Notes: generated by a model not told the origin, from the letters alone. Positions 1 through 7,842 are shown, numbered from the stretch's first letter. The stretch is DNA of 18,001 nt from Acidobacteriota bacterium (GCA_003131705.1 PKUY01000387.1:9362-27362), one strand, 5' to 3'. Made by a program: numbers and translations.

Positions 1-405
1 CCGGACGGCGCATACTACCTGAAAATCGTGGCGTCGGATGCGCCCTCGAATCCCGCCAGTCAGGCTCTCTGGGCTGAACGGGCCAGCGACCGCTGGGAGG
101 TTGCGAACACTCCCCCGCGTGTTGAAAATTTGCGCGCCGGCTCCGGAATTTTGAATACGAAAGCTTCGTTTGACGCGATCAGCTCTTCTGGCCCGATCGC
201 GCATGCGCAGTTCAGCATCGATTCGGGAGACTGGCAGACCATCTTTCCCACTGGCCTGCTCTCGGACGCACCGAAGGAAAGTTATTTTATGGAGCTTCCC
301 GGACTTACCGTGGGCGAACACACCCTCGCAGTGCAGGTCGCGGACCGCTTCGACAACACCACCACCGCAAAGTTCACATTCACCATCCCGCCGCACGCCA
401 ACTAG
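1..405 (+). CDS. C-terminal part of an exported Ig-like/beta-propeller-associated protein (5' partial)
   Basis: The reading frame is open from base 1 to a TAG at 403-405, so the gene begins outside the window and only its last 134 residues are visible. The segment begins with a DGxYYLKIVASD strand pattern, then a DNTPP-like linker (ANTPPRVENL), then alternating hydrophobic strands (FSIDSGDWQTIFP, GEHTLAVQVADRFDN). This is the pattern of tandem Ig-like or fibronectin-like beta-sandwich modules. From memory, similar tails end large secreted acidobacterial proteins with beta-propeller repeats, but that part is not visible here. No membrane anchor or sorting motif is seen at the C-terminus. The stop codon coincides with the edge of the IS630 remnant, so the native end may have been trimmed by a few residues. 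Function unknown. Confidence 0.6.
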   Translation, partial: PDGAYYLKIVASDAPSNPASQALWAERASDRWEVANTPPRVENLRAGSGILNTKASFDAISSSGPIAHAQFSIDSGDWQTIFPTGLLSDAPKESYFMELPGLTVGEHTLAVQVADRFDNTTTAKFTFTIPPHAN

Positions 406-648
406 TGGGCTATAACGGCTGAACTGGGAGTGATGCGACGCGTAGGATCGAAGTAGCGCCACTTTACGGTCTTTGGCACCTTGTTGTAGTGCCGGATGTA
501 CTTCAAGAGCTTTCTCCACAAGTCGGCCAACGACGTGAACACGCCGCCCGCAATGATGTCGCGCTCGATCTTGGCGAACCAGAGTTCGATCTGGTTGAGC
601 CACGAGGACGATGTCCGCTAGGAACGCGACGAACTCCGCAGACGTGTG
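402..648 (-). pseudogene. IS630-family transposase remnant (C-terminal DDE fragment)
   Basis: Read on the minus strand, 402-611 encodes SSSWLNQIELWFAKIERD followed by GGVFTSLADL and YIRHYNKVPKTVKWRY, ending DPTRRITPSSAVIAH and a TAG at 404-402. This is the characteristic C-terminus of IS630/Tc1-like DDE transposases; the E of NQIELW is the third catalytic residue of the family. Immediately upstream, in another minus frame (648-607), HTSAEFVAFLADIV matches the segment that normally precedes the second catalytic Asp. The intervening stretch of roughly 35-40 residues is missing and the frames do not match, so this is an internally deleted, frameshifted, inactive remnant. No convincing terminal inverted repeats were found. 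A TA, the family's usual target dinucleotide, lies at 403-404. Confidence 0.8.
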
Positions 649-653
649 TCGCG

Positions 654-871
654 CGGCCCATCGACCACGCTAGCTTCGTCGCCAACAGCCCCGTCGGCAC
701 GCTCTGGAGCATCTTGGCCTGGGCCGCGCTTATACGCTCGCGGGCGACAATGCAAAGGCCCGCACGGCCTATCAGGATTTTCTTGCGCCGTGGAAAGACG
801 CTGATCCCGATATCCCCATCCTCAAACAAGCCAAAGCCGAATACGCCCAATTGCAAACTCAGTTGCAGTAG
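654..871 (+). pseudogene. Ser/Thr protein kinase/TPR protein C-terminal remnant, frameshifted
   Basis: One plus frame (about 657-704) reads [16 protein letters not shown]. From about 704 the similarity continues in a different frame as [18 protein letters not shown], then [20 protein letters not shown] and [13 protein letters not shown], with a TAG at 869-871. From memory this matches the C-terminal tetratricopeptide region of acidobacterial serine/threonine kinases and adenylate-cyclase-like regulators, where a sequence of the type [25 protein letters not shown] is very common. Only about 70 residues survive and the kinase and most TPRs are absent. The homology starts right where the IS630 remnant stops, suggesting that insertion and deletion destroyed the gene. 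The 49 bases after it (872-920) hold nothing recognisable. Confidence 0.72.
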
Positions 872-920
872 GAAGCCACAATACCGGTGGACTATTCATC
901 TGCGATGGTCGCCTGGCGCG

Positions 921-1322
921 TCAATTCGCCCAATTGTGCGACGTCACAATCGGCTCAAAGCGCTCGACAATCGCACCGATGCCTAATGCTCCCAAATCGG
1001 CGCGATCTTCCACGTGGACCACTCGCGCGCTGCACCTAACCTGCTCAGGGCCCCGGCCGGTCAGTTCCCGCGGAAGCGTAAAGTACATTTCAAGTAGCTC
1101 GCCCACGCTCAGCTTCTCTTTCGAGGTGAAATAGACGCCGCGCTCGGAAAGATTGACCGCTTCACCTCGCAGCGTTGCGGAATAGATCGAGCCTTTCAAG
1201 CCCGAGCTTTCATGGCTGGCGGTAAGCTCTTCCCACGGGTGGTCTGGATCGGTCAGCACGCGGAATCGAAGCGGGACAATACAATTCTTACGGGGCGAGT
1301 TGCGGCGTTCGTTGCCTGGCAT
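921..1322 (-). CDS. PilZ domain protein, canonical c-di-GMP-binding type
   Basis: A 133-residue single-domain PilZ protein. The c-di-GMP signature is intact: an RxxxR motif (R7 and R11 in ERRNSPRK) and an NxSxxG motif (N57, S59, G62 in VNLSERG), followed by barrel strands GVYFTSK, LLEMYFTLP, VRCSARVVHV and GIGAIVERF. In the family these residues clamp a c-di-GMP dimer and transmit the signal to a partner protein; no output domain is attached, so it probably acts in trans. I prefer the ATG at 1322 because AGGAG lies five bases upstream (1328-1332); an in-frame ATG at 1349 would add nine residues without a good ribosome binding site. A TTGACG hexamer (minus strand, 1410-1405) about 85 bases upstream is a possible -35 box, but its -10 is poor. 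It is the last of three PilZ-type genes on this strand. Confidence 0.88.
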   Translation of the reverse strand: MPGNERRNSPRKNCIVPLRFRVLTDPDHPWEELTASHESSGLKGSIYSATLRGEAVNLSERGVYFTSKEKLSVGELLEMYFTLPRELTGRGPEQVRCSARVVHVEDRADLGALGIGAIVERFEPIVTSHNWAN

Positions 1323-1485
1323 GAGGTCTCCTGTCCGGCCTTGCTTCATTTGCGCGGATCACTTCTGGAAAGGGGGCTTCGAGAATCGCACTCACTGCAG
1401 GGTTCGTCAAGATTCTCTGCGTTCGTTAGGAGCGAACTTGACAGGGCCTTGCGGGCCACTCACCGCACAGAGTGCGAAATGAAAC

Positions 1486-1962
1486 CTATAGATCTTCGGG
1501 GCGCCAATCGGCAGAGGGGAAATCAATTTTCCAAAAATCAGGTGCGGGGGAATCGAATTCGAGAGGGACGTGAAACCCTTCGGGCATCTGCCGCGGCGGG
1601 CGCGCGACCTTGCATGCAACACGCTGTCCCGTGCCGCCGTGCTCGAGCACGAGGCGGGTTTCGGCCGGCAGACTATCCTTCATCATCACAATCGCGCCTC
1701 GAGGATTTACGCTCAGTGTGGCCACGTCGAACGTAGTTGCCTTCCCCTGCAAGGCCACATGAATGCTGGCACGCACGCGCAGCAGCACGCGCTGGCCACG
1801 GCGGCGCGCCGGATCGGCGACCGAGCGCTTCACCGATGTTGGTTGCGCGCTTGGTTTTTGCATCGGGATGGTACTTTGCGGGATCGAGTTGTGTGATATG
1901 GCAGTGGGCTTCGCGGGCATCGCTGGCCTCATCGGACGAAGGTTCAAACTAGAAATCTTCAA
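1486..1962 (-). CDS. Divergent PilZ-like domain protein (158 aa, TTG start)
   Basis: A PilZ-like beta-barrel follows a basic, Pro/Ser/Thr-rich N-terminal extension of about 50 residues that looks disordered. An RxxxR motif is present (RRGQR near residue 54), but the second motif is altered: TLSVNPRG replaces the usual D/NxSxxG. The end, FWKIDFPSADW, resembles the tail of a PilZ-like family I remember as frequent in Acidobacteriota. Whether it binds c-di-GMP is uncertain. The TTG start at 1962-1960 overlaps the TGA of the upstream PilZ-like gene (TTGA), which implies translational coupling. The first in-frame ATG is at 1932 and has no visible ribosome binding site, so it is the less attractive choice. 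A 163-base gap separates it from the canonical PilZ gene downstream. Confidence 0.72.
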   Translation of the reverse strand: MKISSLNLRPMRPAMPAKPTAISHNSIPQSTIPMQKPSAQPTSVKRSVADPARRRGQRVLLRVRASIHVALQGKATTFDVATLSVNPRGAIVMMKDSLPAETRLVLEHGGTGQRVACKVARPPRQMPEGFHVPLEFDSPAPDFWKIDFPSADWRPEDL

Positions 1963-2297
1963 AGGTCAATACCCCAGAAATTAAGATCGGCCGGTGCAAA
2001 TTCCACTCCCAAATCCCAGCCGTCCGGCCGTTTCGTTCCCTTCCACACAACCACGCCGTTCGCCATCTGCCGCGTGGAAAGATTGGTTACGCGGACTTGT
2101 TCACGTAAATTGATTTCTGTTGGACTTACCAGCAGGCAACCGTAGCCGTTGACGACGCGCGTGAAACCCGCTTCGAAGTGCAGCGGCCCCGCGCTGCCGT
2201 TCCACTCAATGCTGACAAGTACGCGGGAATTCATGCGCGGGCCGCGTCTCTTGCTTCTCATGCGTATGTCTCTCGGCAGGTCTTCCCCGAACCGCAT
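1959..2297 (-). CDS. Small divergent PilZ-like domain protein (112 aa)
   Basis: A minimal PilZ-like barrel with almost no extension. A basic RRGPR motif (RxxxR type) near residue 17 is followed by strands RVLVSIEWN and HFEAGFTRVVNGYGCLLV. The second motif is reduced to NGYG, an NxxG instead of D/NxSxxG. Its end, WDLGVEFAPADLNFWGIDL, resembles the tail of the gene downstream, so the two are likely paralogues. Its TGA overlaps the TTG start of that gene. The start is uncertain: ATG 2297 has a GGAG eleven bases upstream, while an in-frame ATG at 2261 sits eight bases after GAGAG. The gene lies 208 bases downstream of the RND pump on the same strand and could be read through from it. c-di-GMP binding is uncertain. 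Confidence 0.7.
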   Translation of the reverse strand: MRFGEDLPRDIRMRSKRRGPRMNSRVLVSIEWNGSAGPLHFEAGFTRVVNGYGCLLVSPTEINLREQVRVTNLSTRQMANGVVVWKGTKRPDGWDLGVEFAPADLNFWGIDL

Positions 2298-2505
2298 CTT
2301 GATTACGTCTCCACGGAGTTGCAGCGAAATGAAGGAGCGAAGGGCCCTTCAGAATCGGGCTCTCCTGATCGCGATGTTGATTCTAGGCGGGCCTACAAAG
2401 CCGGGCAATGGTACGAAGGGACAGGTTAATCAGAGCTGTCCTGAGGAACAAGCGAAGACAGCAAATCAAAACGGACTCAAACTCCCCGGCAGACTGAATG
2501 CGTGC
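2298..2505. other. Intergenic region between RND pump and PilZ-like genes
   Basis: No gene is supported here. The only structure I see is a perfect 12-bp palindrome, GAAGGGCCCTTC, at 2339-2350, about 42 bases upstream of the PilZ-like gene. No T-rich hairpin marks the end of the pump gene, so read-through is possible. Confidence 0.4.
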
Positions 2506-5500
2506 TTAGTCCGCGGACGCGGGTCCGGCGGCGAGGCGAGGCTTTGCAATTCCGGCGATTTTCCCAAAGCGGCGTTCCATCCAGCTTTGGAATGTATCCA
2601 TGTATGTGTAAAACACTGGCGTCAAATAGAGAGTAACGAGCTGGGAGAAAAGGAGGCCGCCAACCACAGCCACGCCAAGCGGCCGTCGCGAGCTCGCACC
2701 GGAACCACTACCCAGAGCGATTGGCAGTGTTCCCATGAGCGCGGCCATCGTTGTCATCATGATTGGCCGGAAACGCACCAGGCAGCCCTGGTAAACCGCC
2801 TCGGCAGCCGTTGTATGTCCCTCGCGTTCGCGCTCGATCGCGAAGTCAACCATCATGATGGCGTTCTTCTTCACGATGCCTATCAGCATGATCACTCCGA
2901 CGAATCCGTAAAGGTCCAGGCTGAAGCCAAAAATTTGCAGTGTCAGCAGAGCGCCGAAAGCAGCGGAAGGCAACCCGGAAAGAATTGTTATCGGGTGGAT
3001 GAAGCTCTCATACAGAATACCCAGAACGATATAGATCACCAGAATGGCGATTGCCAGCAGGATACCGAGTCCCGTCAAAGAAGATTCGAAAGCCTCAGCG
3101 GTCCCTTGAAACTGGGACGTGATCGTCGGCGGAAGAGATCGGGTCAGATCGTCAATCTGGTTCACCGCTTCGCCGATTGCGACTTTGGGTTTCAGGTTAA
3201 ATGAAATCGTCACCGCAGGAAGCTGCCCCAGGTGATTCACGGTGAGAGGTCCGAGGCTCGTCCCCAGACTCGCCACCGTGTTCAGTGGAATCAAATTGCC
3301 GGTGCTCGATCGAACGTACAGCAGAGAGAGAGCTGTCGGATCCCTCTGATATGCGTCTTCCAGTTCCATCACGACCCAGAATTCGTCGTTCGGAGCGTAG
3401 ATCGTGGAAACCTGGCGCTGTCCGTAGGCGGTGTACAGCGCATTTTCCACTTGCTCCGCGGTTACGCCGAGCGCAGACGCTTTGTCGCGGTCGATTTTAA
3501 CGTCAACCTGCGGGTTGGCAATCTCCAAGTCGCTTGTCACATCCTGGATCGTGGAGAGACCTTCCATCTGCTGCTCAAAATTCGTGGCCACTCGATAGAG
3601 TTCCTGAGTATCGGGACTCTGCAGAGTCAGTTGGTACGGGCTTTCGGTCACGTCTCCGCCGATTTGAATCGGTGGTGGGTTCCTCAGGAATACTGCAATG
3701 CCAGGCACCTTCCCGAGCTTTACCCGCAGTTCCTGCATGACCTCGTTAATGTCGGGATGGTGCGCGAAGAGGGGCGCTGTAACCCGCAAAACGCCTCCCA
3801 CCACGGGGACGCCACCGTACTTGCTCTCTAAAGCCAGCATTTTCGTACTGGGAATCAACGGGCGTTCGTTAGGAAGCTTGAGATGGATAAAGAGGAATCC
3901 GGAATTCCCGCCACCACCCACCAGGCCAATCGTAGAGAAAAACCCCTTACGATTGGGATCGTCGACAAGAATCTTGTTCAAAGCTTCTTGATGATCCTTC
4001 ATCGCATCGAACGAAATTCCCTGAACGGCTCGCGTGTAACCCTGAAGCGTGGACGCGTCTGTTTCCGGAAGAAATCCATAATTGATGTACTTGAACTGAA
4101 AAATGGTGATGATCAGAATAATTCCCGAAACGACCATTACGAGAGCCCTGTGACGCAGTGCCCACTGCAGCGAGATGTCGTATTTTTTCAGCAAGCGATC
4201 GAAGAACCCCTCGAGCGCCATATAAATCCGCCCGTGTTTCAGTTCGTGTTGCGGTCTGAGGAAGCGGCTGCACAGCATGGGCGTCAGCGTCAGGGAGACA
4301 AACCCTGAAACCAGCACCGCCATCATGATGACGACCGCAAATTCGTGCAGCAGCCGCCCGATGATTCCGCTCATGAATAGCACTGGAATAAAAACGGCCG
4401 CCAGCGACAAGGTCATCGACACAATCGTGAAGCCGATTTCGCGAGAACCTTTCAGCGCTGCCTCCATCGGCGCTTCACCCAGCTCCATGTGACGAACGAT
4501 GTTTTCAAGCATCACGATCGCATCGTCCACCACGAAACCGACCGAAAGCGTCATCGCCATCAGCGAGAGGTTGTCGACGGTGTAATCCAGTAAGTACATT
4601 ACGGCAAACGTTCCGATCAGCGACATCGGAAGAGCGATGCTAGGAATCACCGTGGCCGAAAGGTTCCGCAAAAAGAGGAAAATTACGAGCACGACAAGGC
4701 ACACCGCCAGAAACAGCGTGAACTTCACGTCGTTGACCGATTCGCGAATCGTCGCGGAACGATCGTAAACCTCGGTGAGATTCACCGATGGCGGAAGGAT
4801 TGCCCGGAACTGCGGCAGCACCCGCTTTACTGCGTCCACGATTTCTACGGTGTTCGTTCCCGGCTGGCGCTGGACAGCGAGAATAATCGAACGCTCATCG
4901 TTGTAGGAATTCGTGATTTTCTCGTTTTGCAGTCCATCCTCAACGCTTCCGAGCTCATCGAGCCGCACTGGCGACCCGTTCCGGTACGCAACCACGAGCG
5001 GCCGATAAAGAGACGCGCTCGTAAGCTGACCATTCGCCTGTACGGTGTAAGCTTTGTGCGCGCCATAGAGCGTTCCGGTCGGCAGGTTGACGTTGGCGCT
5101 TTGGACCGCCGCCGTCACCTCATCTATTCCAATTTGCCGCGCCGCTAGAGCTTGCGGGTCCAGCTTGATTCTCACCGCATATTTCTGCGAACCGAAAACG
5201 CTCACCTGCGCCACGCCCTTCACCATGGAAATACGCTGGGCGAGGAGCGTTTCGGCATACTGGTCAACGACCTGGGGCGGCAGCGTCGCCGAGCCGAGTG
5301 CGAGATAAAGGATCGCCTGGTCCGCGGGATTCACTTTTTTAAACGTAGGCGGGCTCGGCATATTCGTCGGCAGTTGCCCTTGCACGCGCGAAATGGCCGC
5401 TTGCACGTCCTGCGCGGCGCCATCGATATTTCGGCTCAAATCGAATTGCAACGTGATATCCGAATTGCCGAGCCGGCTCGTCGAAGTCATGGAGTCGATG

Positions 5501-5727
5501 CCGGCAATCGTCGAGAACTCCTTCTCGAGAGGCGTTGCTACGGCGGCAGCCATCGTGTCCGGATTCGCTCCCGGAAGATTTGCCGATACGTCGATTGTCG
5601 GGTAATCAATTGTAGGGAGGTCGCTGACCGCCAGCGAACGGTAGCTGATGATCCCGAAAATGAGGATCGCCGACATGATCAGCGTGGTCATGATCGGGCG
5701 GCGAATAAATGGTTCAGCGATATTCAT
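2506..5727 (-). CDS. RND multidrug efflux pump, inner-membrane permease (MdtB/MdtC-like, HAE1 family)
   Basis: A full-length 1073-residue RND permease that would use the proton motive force to pump substrates from the periplasm or inner leaflet into an outer-membrane channel. The N-terminus (FIRRPIMTTL followed by TM1) and the porter motif PTIDYPTIDV near residue 40 resemble MdtB and MdtC. The proton-relay residues are present: D401 and D402 in TM4 (GFVVDDAIVMLEN) and a lysine pair at 953-954 in TM10 (IGIVKKNAIMMV). Twelve TM segments and two large periplasmic loops are evident. It starts 10 bases after the membrane fusion protein gene, with GGGGAG in that gene's last codons as the only Shine-Dalgarno-like sequence. 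The second periplasmic loop seems to carry about 35 extra residues (about 625-660) compared with relatives I remember. No outer-membrane factor is nearby. Substrate unknown. Confidence 0.95.
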   Translation of the reverse strand: MNIAEPFIRRPIMTTLIMSAILIFGIISYRSLAVSDLPTIDYPTIDVSANLPGANPDTMAAAVATPLEKEFSTIAGIDSMTSTSRLGNSDITLQFDLSRNIDGAAQDVQAAISRVQGQLPTNMPSPPTFKKVNPADQAILYLALGSATLPPQVVDQYAETLLAQRISMVKGVAQVSVFGSQKYAVRIKLDPQALAARQIGIDEVTAAVQSANVNLPTGTLYGAHKAYTVQANGQLTSASLYRPLVVAYRNGSPVRLDELGSVEDGLQNEKITNSYNDERSIILAVQRQPGTNTVEIVDAVKRVLPQFRAILPPSVNLTEVYDRSATIRESVNDVKFTLFLAVCLVVLVIFLFLRNLSATVIPSIALPMSLIGTFAVMYLLDYTVDNLSLMAMTLSVGFVVDDAIVMLENIVRHMELGEAPMEAALKGSREIGFTIVSMTLSLAAVFIPVLFMSGIIGRLLHEFAVVIMMAVLVSGFVSLTLTPMLCSRFLRPQHELKHGRIYMALEGFFDRLLKKYDISLQWALRHRALVMVVSGIILIITIFQFKYINYGFLPETDASTLQGYTRAVQGISFDAMKDHQEALNKILVDDPNRKGFFSTIGLVGGGGNSGFLFIHLKLPNERPLIPSTKMLALESKYGGVPVVGGVLRVTAPLFAHHPDINEVMQELRVKLGKVPGIAVFLRNPPPIQIGGDVTESPYQLTLQSPDTQELYRVATNFEQQMEGLSTIQDVTSDLEIANPQVDVKIDRDKASALGVTAEQVENALYTAYGQRQVSTIYAPNDEFWVVMELEDAYQRDPTALSLLYVRSSTGNLIPLNTVASLGTSLGPLTVNHLGQLPAVTISFNLKPKVAIGEAVNQIDDLTRSLPPTITSQFQGTAEAFESSLTGLGILLAIAILVIYIVLGILYESFIHPITILSGLPSAAFGALLTLQIFGFSLDLYGFVGVIMLIGIVKKNAIMMVDFAIEREREGHTTAAEAVYQGCLVRFRPIMMTTMAALMGTLPIALGSGSGASSRRPLGVAVVGGLLFSQLVTLYLTPVFYTYMDTFQSWMERRFGKIAGIAKPRLAAGPASAD

Positions 5728-5737
5728 TGCAGGATTG

Positions 5738-6856
5738 CTAGCTCCCCGGAACGCCGCTCACGATCTGTACTTTCATGCCCGGAATTAATCGAAGCTGGCC
5801 ATCGGTCACAACGGTTTCGCCCGGCTGGATGCCGGCCGAGATCACAGAATCTCCGCCCATCGTCCGCGCCACCTTCACTGCGCGCTGCTCGACGGTTGAA
5901 TCGGACTTCACGACGTATATAAAATCTCCGCGCGACCCGGTCTGCACCGCTTGCGAGGGAACAACCGTCGCATCTTCGTCCTGCGCCAGGCGCAGCAACA
6001 CTGTCGAGAACTGCCCGGGCCACAGACGATTGTCGGTATTCGGGAAGCGCGCCTTCAGCTTGATCGTCCCCGTCGTGTTGTCCACTGTATTGTCAACGAA
6101 CGTGAGCGTGCCCGTTTCCGTTTTAGTGTCTCCGTAGGGTGTCGCTTCCACTTGCAGCTCGCCCTTGCCCATGAATTGTTCCACAGCCGAAAAATATTGC
6201 TCGGGAATAGAGAAGTTCACAAAAATCGGCGTGATCTGGTTGATCACGATGAGCACGGGAACGTCATTCTGCTTCACGATATTCCCGGGAAAAACTTGCA
6301 GCGCGCCCAGACGTCCGTCCGTCGGCGCATAAATCTTGCAATAGTCCAATTGGAGCTGCGCCGCTTGCACCGCTGCTTCATCCGCGTGGACGGCTGCTTG
6401 TTGCGCTTCGGCGTTCGCCTGCATTTCGTCGAGCTGTTCCTTGGGGGCCACTCCCGCTTTGTAAAGCTCCGCGTATCGGTTTGCCTGCACGCCATTCAGC
6501 TGCGCTTGCGCCTTATCACGAGCGAGCGTTGCCTGGGCCTGCGCGAGAGCAGCCTGAAATGGCCGCGCATCCAGCGTGAAAAGCAGTTCGCCCTTCTTGA
6601 CGTACTCCCCTTCCTTGATGTGCACCTGCTCGAGAACCGCATTCACCTGCGCCTTCACGGAAACAGACGTGAACGCATCGGCCGACCCAATCGCCGTCAA
6701 ATTAATGGGAACGTTCTTCTGTTCCGCCTTGGCGACGACCACTCGCGCGGCCATCAGCGGCGCGGTTTGCACAGTTTTCGTCGTGCAGCCGCCCGCAATA
6801 AAAAGCATGGCGACGACACTGAGAAGAATCAGCGCCCGTCTATGATTACTATTCAT
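5738..6856 (-). CDS. RND efflux membrane fusion protein (periplasmic adaptor lipoprotein)
   Basis: This 372-residue adaptor links the RND permease to an outer-membrane channel. It starts with a basic n-region, a hydrophobic core and a lipobox ending AGGC, with the lipidated Cys at residue 24. The order is then typical of HlyD/MdtA/AcrA proteins: a first lipoyl half (VNAVLEQVHIKEGEYVKKGE), an alpha-helical hairpin rich in Ala and Gln (about residues 105-170, AQATLARDKAQAQ), the second lipoyl half (IYAPTDGRLGALQVFPGNIV), a beta-barrel, and a membrane-proximal domain ending with a GETVVTDGQLRLIPGMKV motif. It is the first gene of the two-gene operon, 10 bases before the pump. A GGGGA lies about ten bases before the ATG, a modest ribosome binding site. 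Confidence 0.94.
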   Translation of the reverse strand: MNSNHRRALILLSVVAMLFIAGGCTTKTVQTAPLMAARVVVAKAEQKNVPINLTAIGSADAFTSVSVKAQVNAVLEQVHIKEGEYVKKGELLFTLDARPFQAALAQAQATLARDKAQAQLNGVQANRYAELYKAGVAPKEQLDEMQANAEAQQAAVHADEAAVQAAQLQLDYCKIYAPTDGRLGALQVFPGNIVKQNDVPVLIVINQITPIFVNFSIPEQYFSAVEQFMGKGELQVEATPYGDTKTETGTLTFVDNTVDNTTGTIKLKARFPNTDNRLWPGQFSTVLLRLAQDEDATVVPSQAVQTGSRGDFIYVVKSDSTVEQRAVKVARTMGGDSVISAGIQPGETVVTDGQLRLIPGMKVQIVSGVPGS

Positions 6857-6889
6857 GAATGTTGTGTCCCCGTCTAGTACTAAGGGCCC

Positions 6890-6904
6890 GTTGGAACTTC
6901 CAAC
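6890..6904. promoter_or_regulatory. 15-bp palindrome upstream of the RND operon, candidate operator
   Basis: GTTGGAA and TTCCAAC are perfect inverted 7-bp arms around a single central C. The site ends 33 bases before the start of the membrane fusion protein gene, a position suited to a repressor or activator. On the minus strand a TAAAAT (5 of 6 matches to a -10 box) lies further upstream, near 6934-6939, with no convincing -35. No regulator gene is adjacent, so the cognate protein is unknown. Confidence 0.45.
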
Positions 6905-7069
6905 CCAACAGACCTGACGACACGCAAGTCTATTTTACCGCAGTCTTGCGATCCTAATGGGTTTCTATCGGCTGCTTACTTGGCAGGCTCTACACGCAAA
7001 GAGAGCAAAGAGCCTTAAACTTAATAGACGCACCCTGGTGCCCTAAGGTTTCGGTCGAGTGCTGGAATT

Positions 7070-7789
7070 TCAACCCGCAGCAGCCTCATCCAGCAACCAT
7101 AGAACCTGGCCCGTTGGCCGAATCCTCCCCGCCGGATACTGGCTGGGTTTCGGCCCGCGCTCGCTTCGCAAAGCACCGATAATCTCGCGCTTGTCCTTGC
7201 CCGAAACCAGGAACAGCGTGTGCCGCCCCTGATTAAGAACCGGCGGTGTCAACGTCAGACGCTGCGGAGGTTTGGCCGGCACCTCCACGGCCGCCACCCA
7301 GCGCTCCTTCTCTTCGAGCGCCGGGGAGCCCGGAAAAAGAGAGGCTGTGTGTCCTTCGACTCCTAACCCAAGGAGTTGCAAATCGAAAGCGGGCGGAGCC
7401 GTCCCGAAGAATTTCCGCAGATCGGATTCGTACGCCTCCGCGGCAGCCTGGGCCTGAGGAAGATCGGTCGGCATCGGATGAACGTTGGCTGTGGGAATCG
7501 GCACGTGCGCGATCAGACTCTCACGCGCCATCGCGTAATTGCTCATCGGATCGTCCTGCGGCACGTAGCGTTCATCGCCCCAGAACAGATGCACGCGATC
7601 CCACTGCGTCCGCACACCATGATTCGCCGCATCCGCCCAGAGTTTATACATTCTTGCAGGCGTGTGGCCGCCGGCCAGCGCGACGGCAAACCGCCCGCGC
7701 TGTTTCACCGCAACCCGCATCGCCTGCAATAGCTCGCCGAGCGCGGCCTTGCTCAGCACTTCCACATCAGAATAAATTCGCGTTTCCAT
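7070..7789 (-). CDS. pgl: 6-phosphogluconolactonase
   Basis: Hydrolyses 6-phospho-glucono-1,5-lactone to 6-phosphogluconate in the cytosol, the second step of the oxidative pentose phosphate pathway. The 239-residue product is of normal length for the DevB/SOL type. Family motifs are all present: ALAGGHTPARMY near residue 38, FWGDERYVP near 69, SNYAMARESL near 83, LGLGVEGHTASLFPG near 140-154, and a PAGRI segment near the C-terminus that precedes the last strand. I chose the ATG at 7789 (METRIYSD), where family similarity begins; an in-frame ATG at 7864 would add 25 residues reading through a palindromic repeat. It lies about 104 bases downstream of 6-phosphogluconate dehydrogenase on the same strand, so the two probably form a transcription unit. 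No glucose-6-phosphate dehydrogenase is in the window. Confidence 0.93.
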   Translation of the reverse strand: METRIYSDVEVLSKAALGELLQAMRVAVKQRGRFAVALAGGHTPARMYKLWADAANHGVRTQWDRVHLFWGDERYVPQDDPMSNYAMARESLIAHVPIPTANVHPMPTDLPQAQAAAEAYESDLRKFFGTAPPAFDLQLLGLGVEGHTASLFPGSPALEEKERWVAAVEVPAKPPQRLTLTPPVLNQGRHTLFLVSGKDKREIIGALRSERGPKPSQYPAGRIRPTGQVLWLLDEAAAG

Positions 7790-7808
7790 ATTCACAGTTC
7801 GTTCCGGC

Positions 7809-7842
7809 AGCTTCAGCTCCCGTAGGGGGTACGGCATGCCGT
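7809..7842. repeat. Palindromic repeats between gnd and pgl
   Basis: Two elements lie side by side: AGCTTCAGCTCC at 7809-7820, whose 12 bases also occur at 8904-8915 inside a perfect palindrome, and the 12-bp perfect palindrome ACGGCATGCCGT at 7831-7842. Both fall in the gap between the gnd stop and the preferred pgl start. They resemble dispersed extragenic palindromes that I recall from acidobacterial genomes. Confidence 0.55.

Noticed and set aside
1428..1460. GGCC-TTGCG-GGCC hairpin as terminator of the divergent PilZ-like gene
   Set aside because: The stem is only four base pairs and no T-tract follows.
2149..3204. A 351-codon plus-strand frame antisense to the RND gene
   Set aside because: It lies opposite an unmistakable RND C-terminus and has no recognisable domain. 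A hydrophobic stretch near 2365 (NRALLIAMLILG) looks signal-like but is not followed by a plausible mature protein.
5951..6877. A 308-codon plus-strand frame antisense to the membrane fusion protein gene
   Set aside because: Arg/Leu/His-rich composition typical of an antisense shadow; the opposite strand encodes a complete lipoprotein adaptor.
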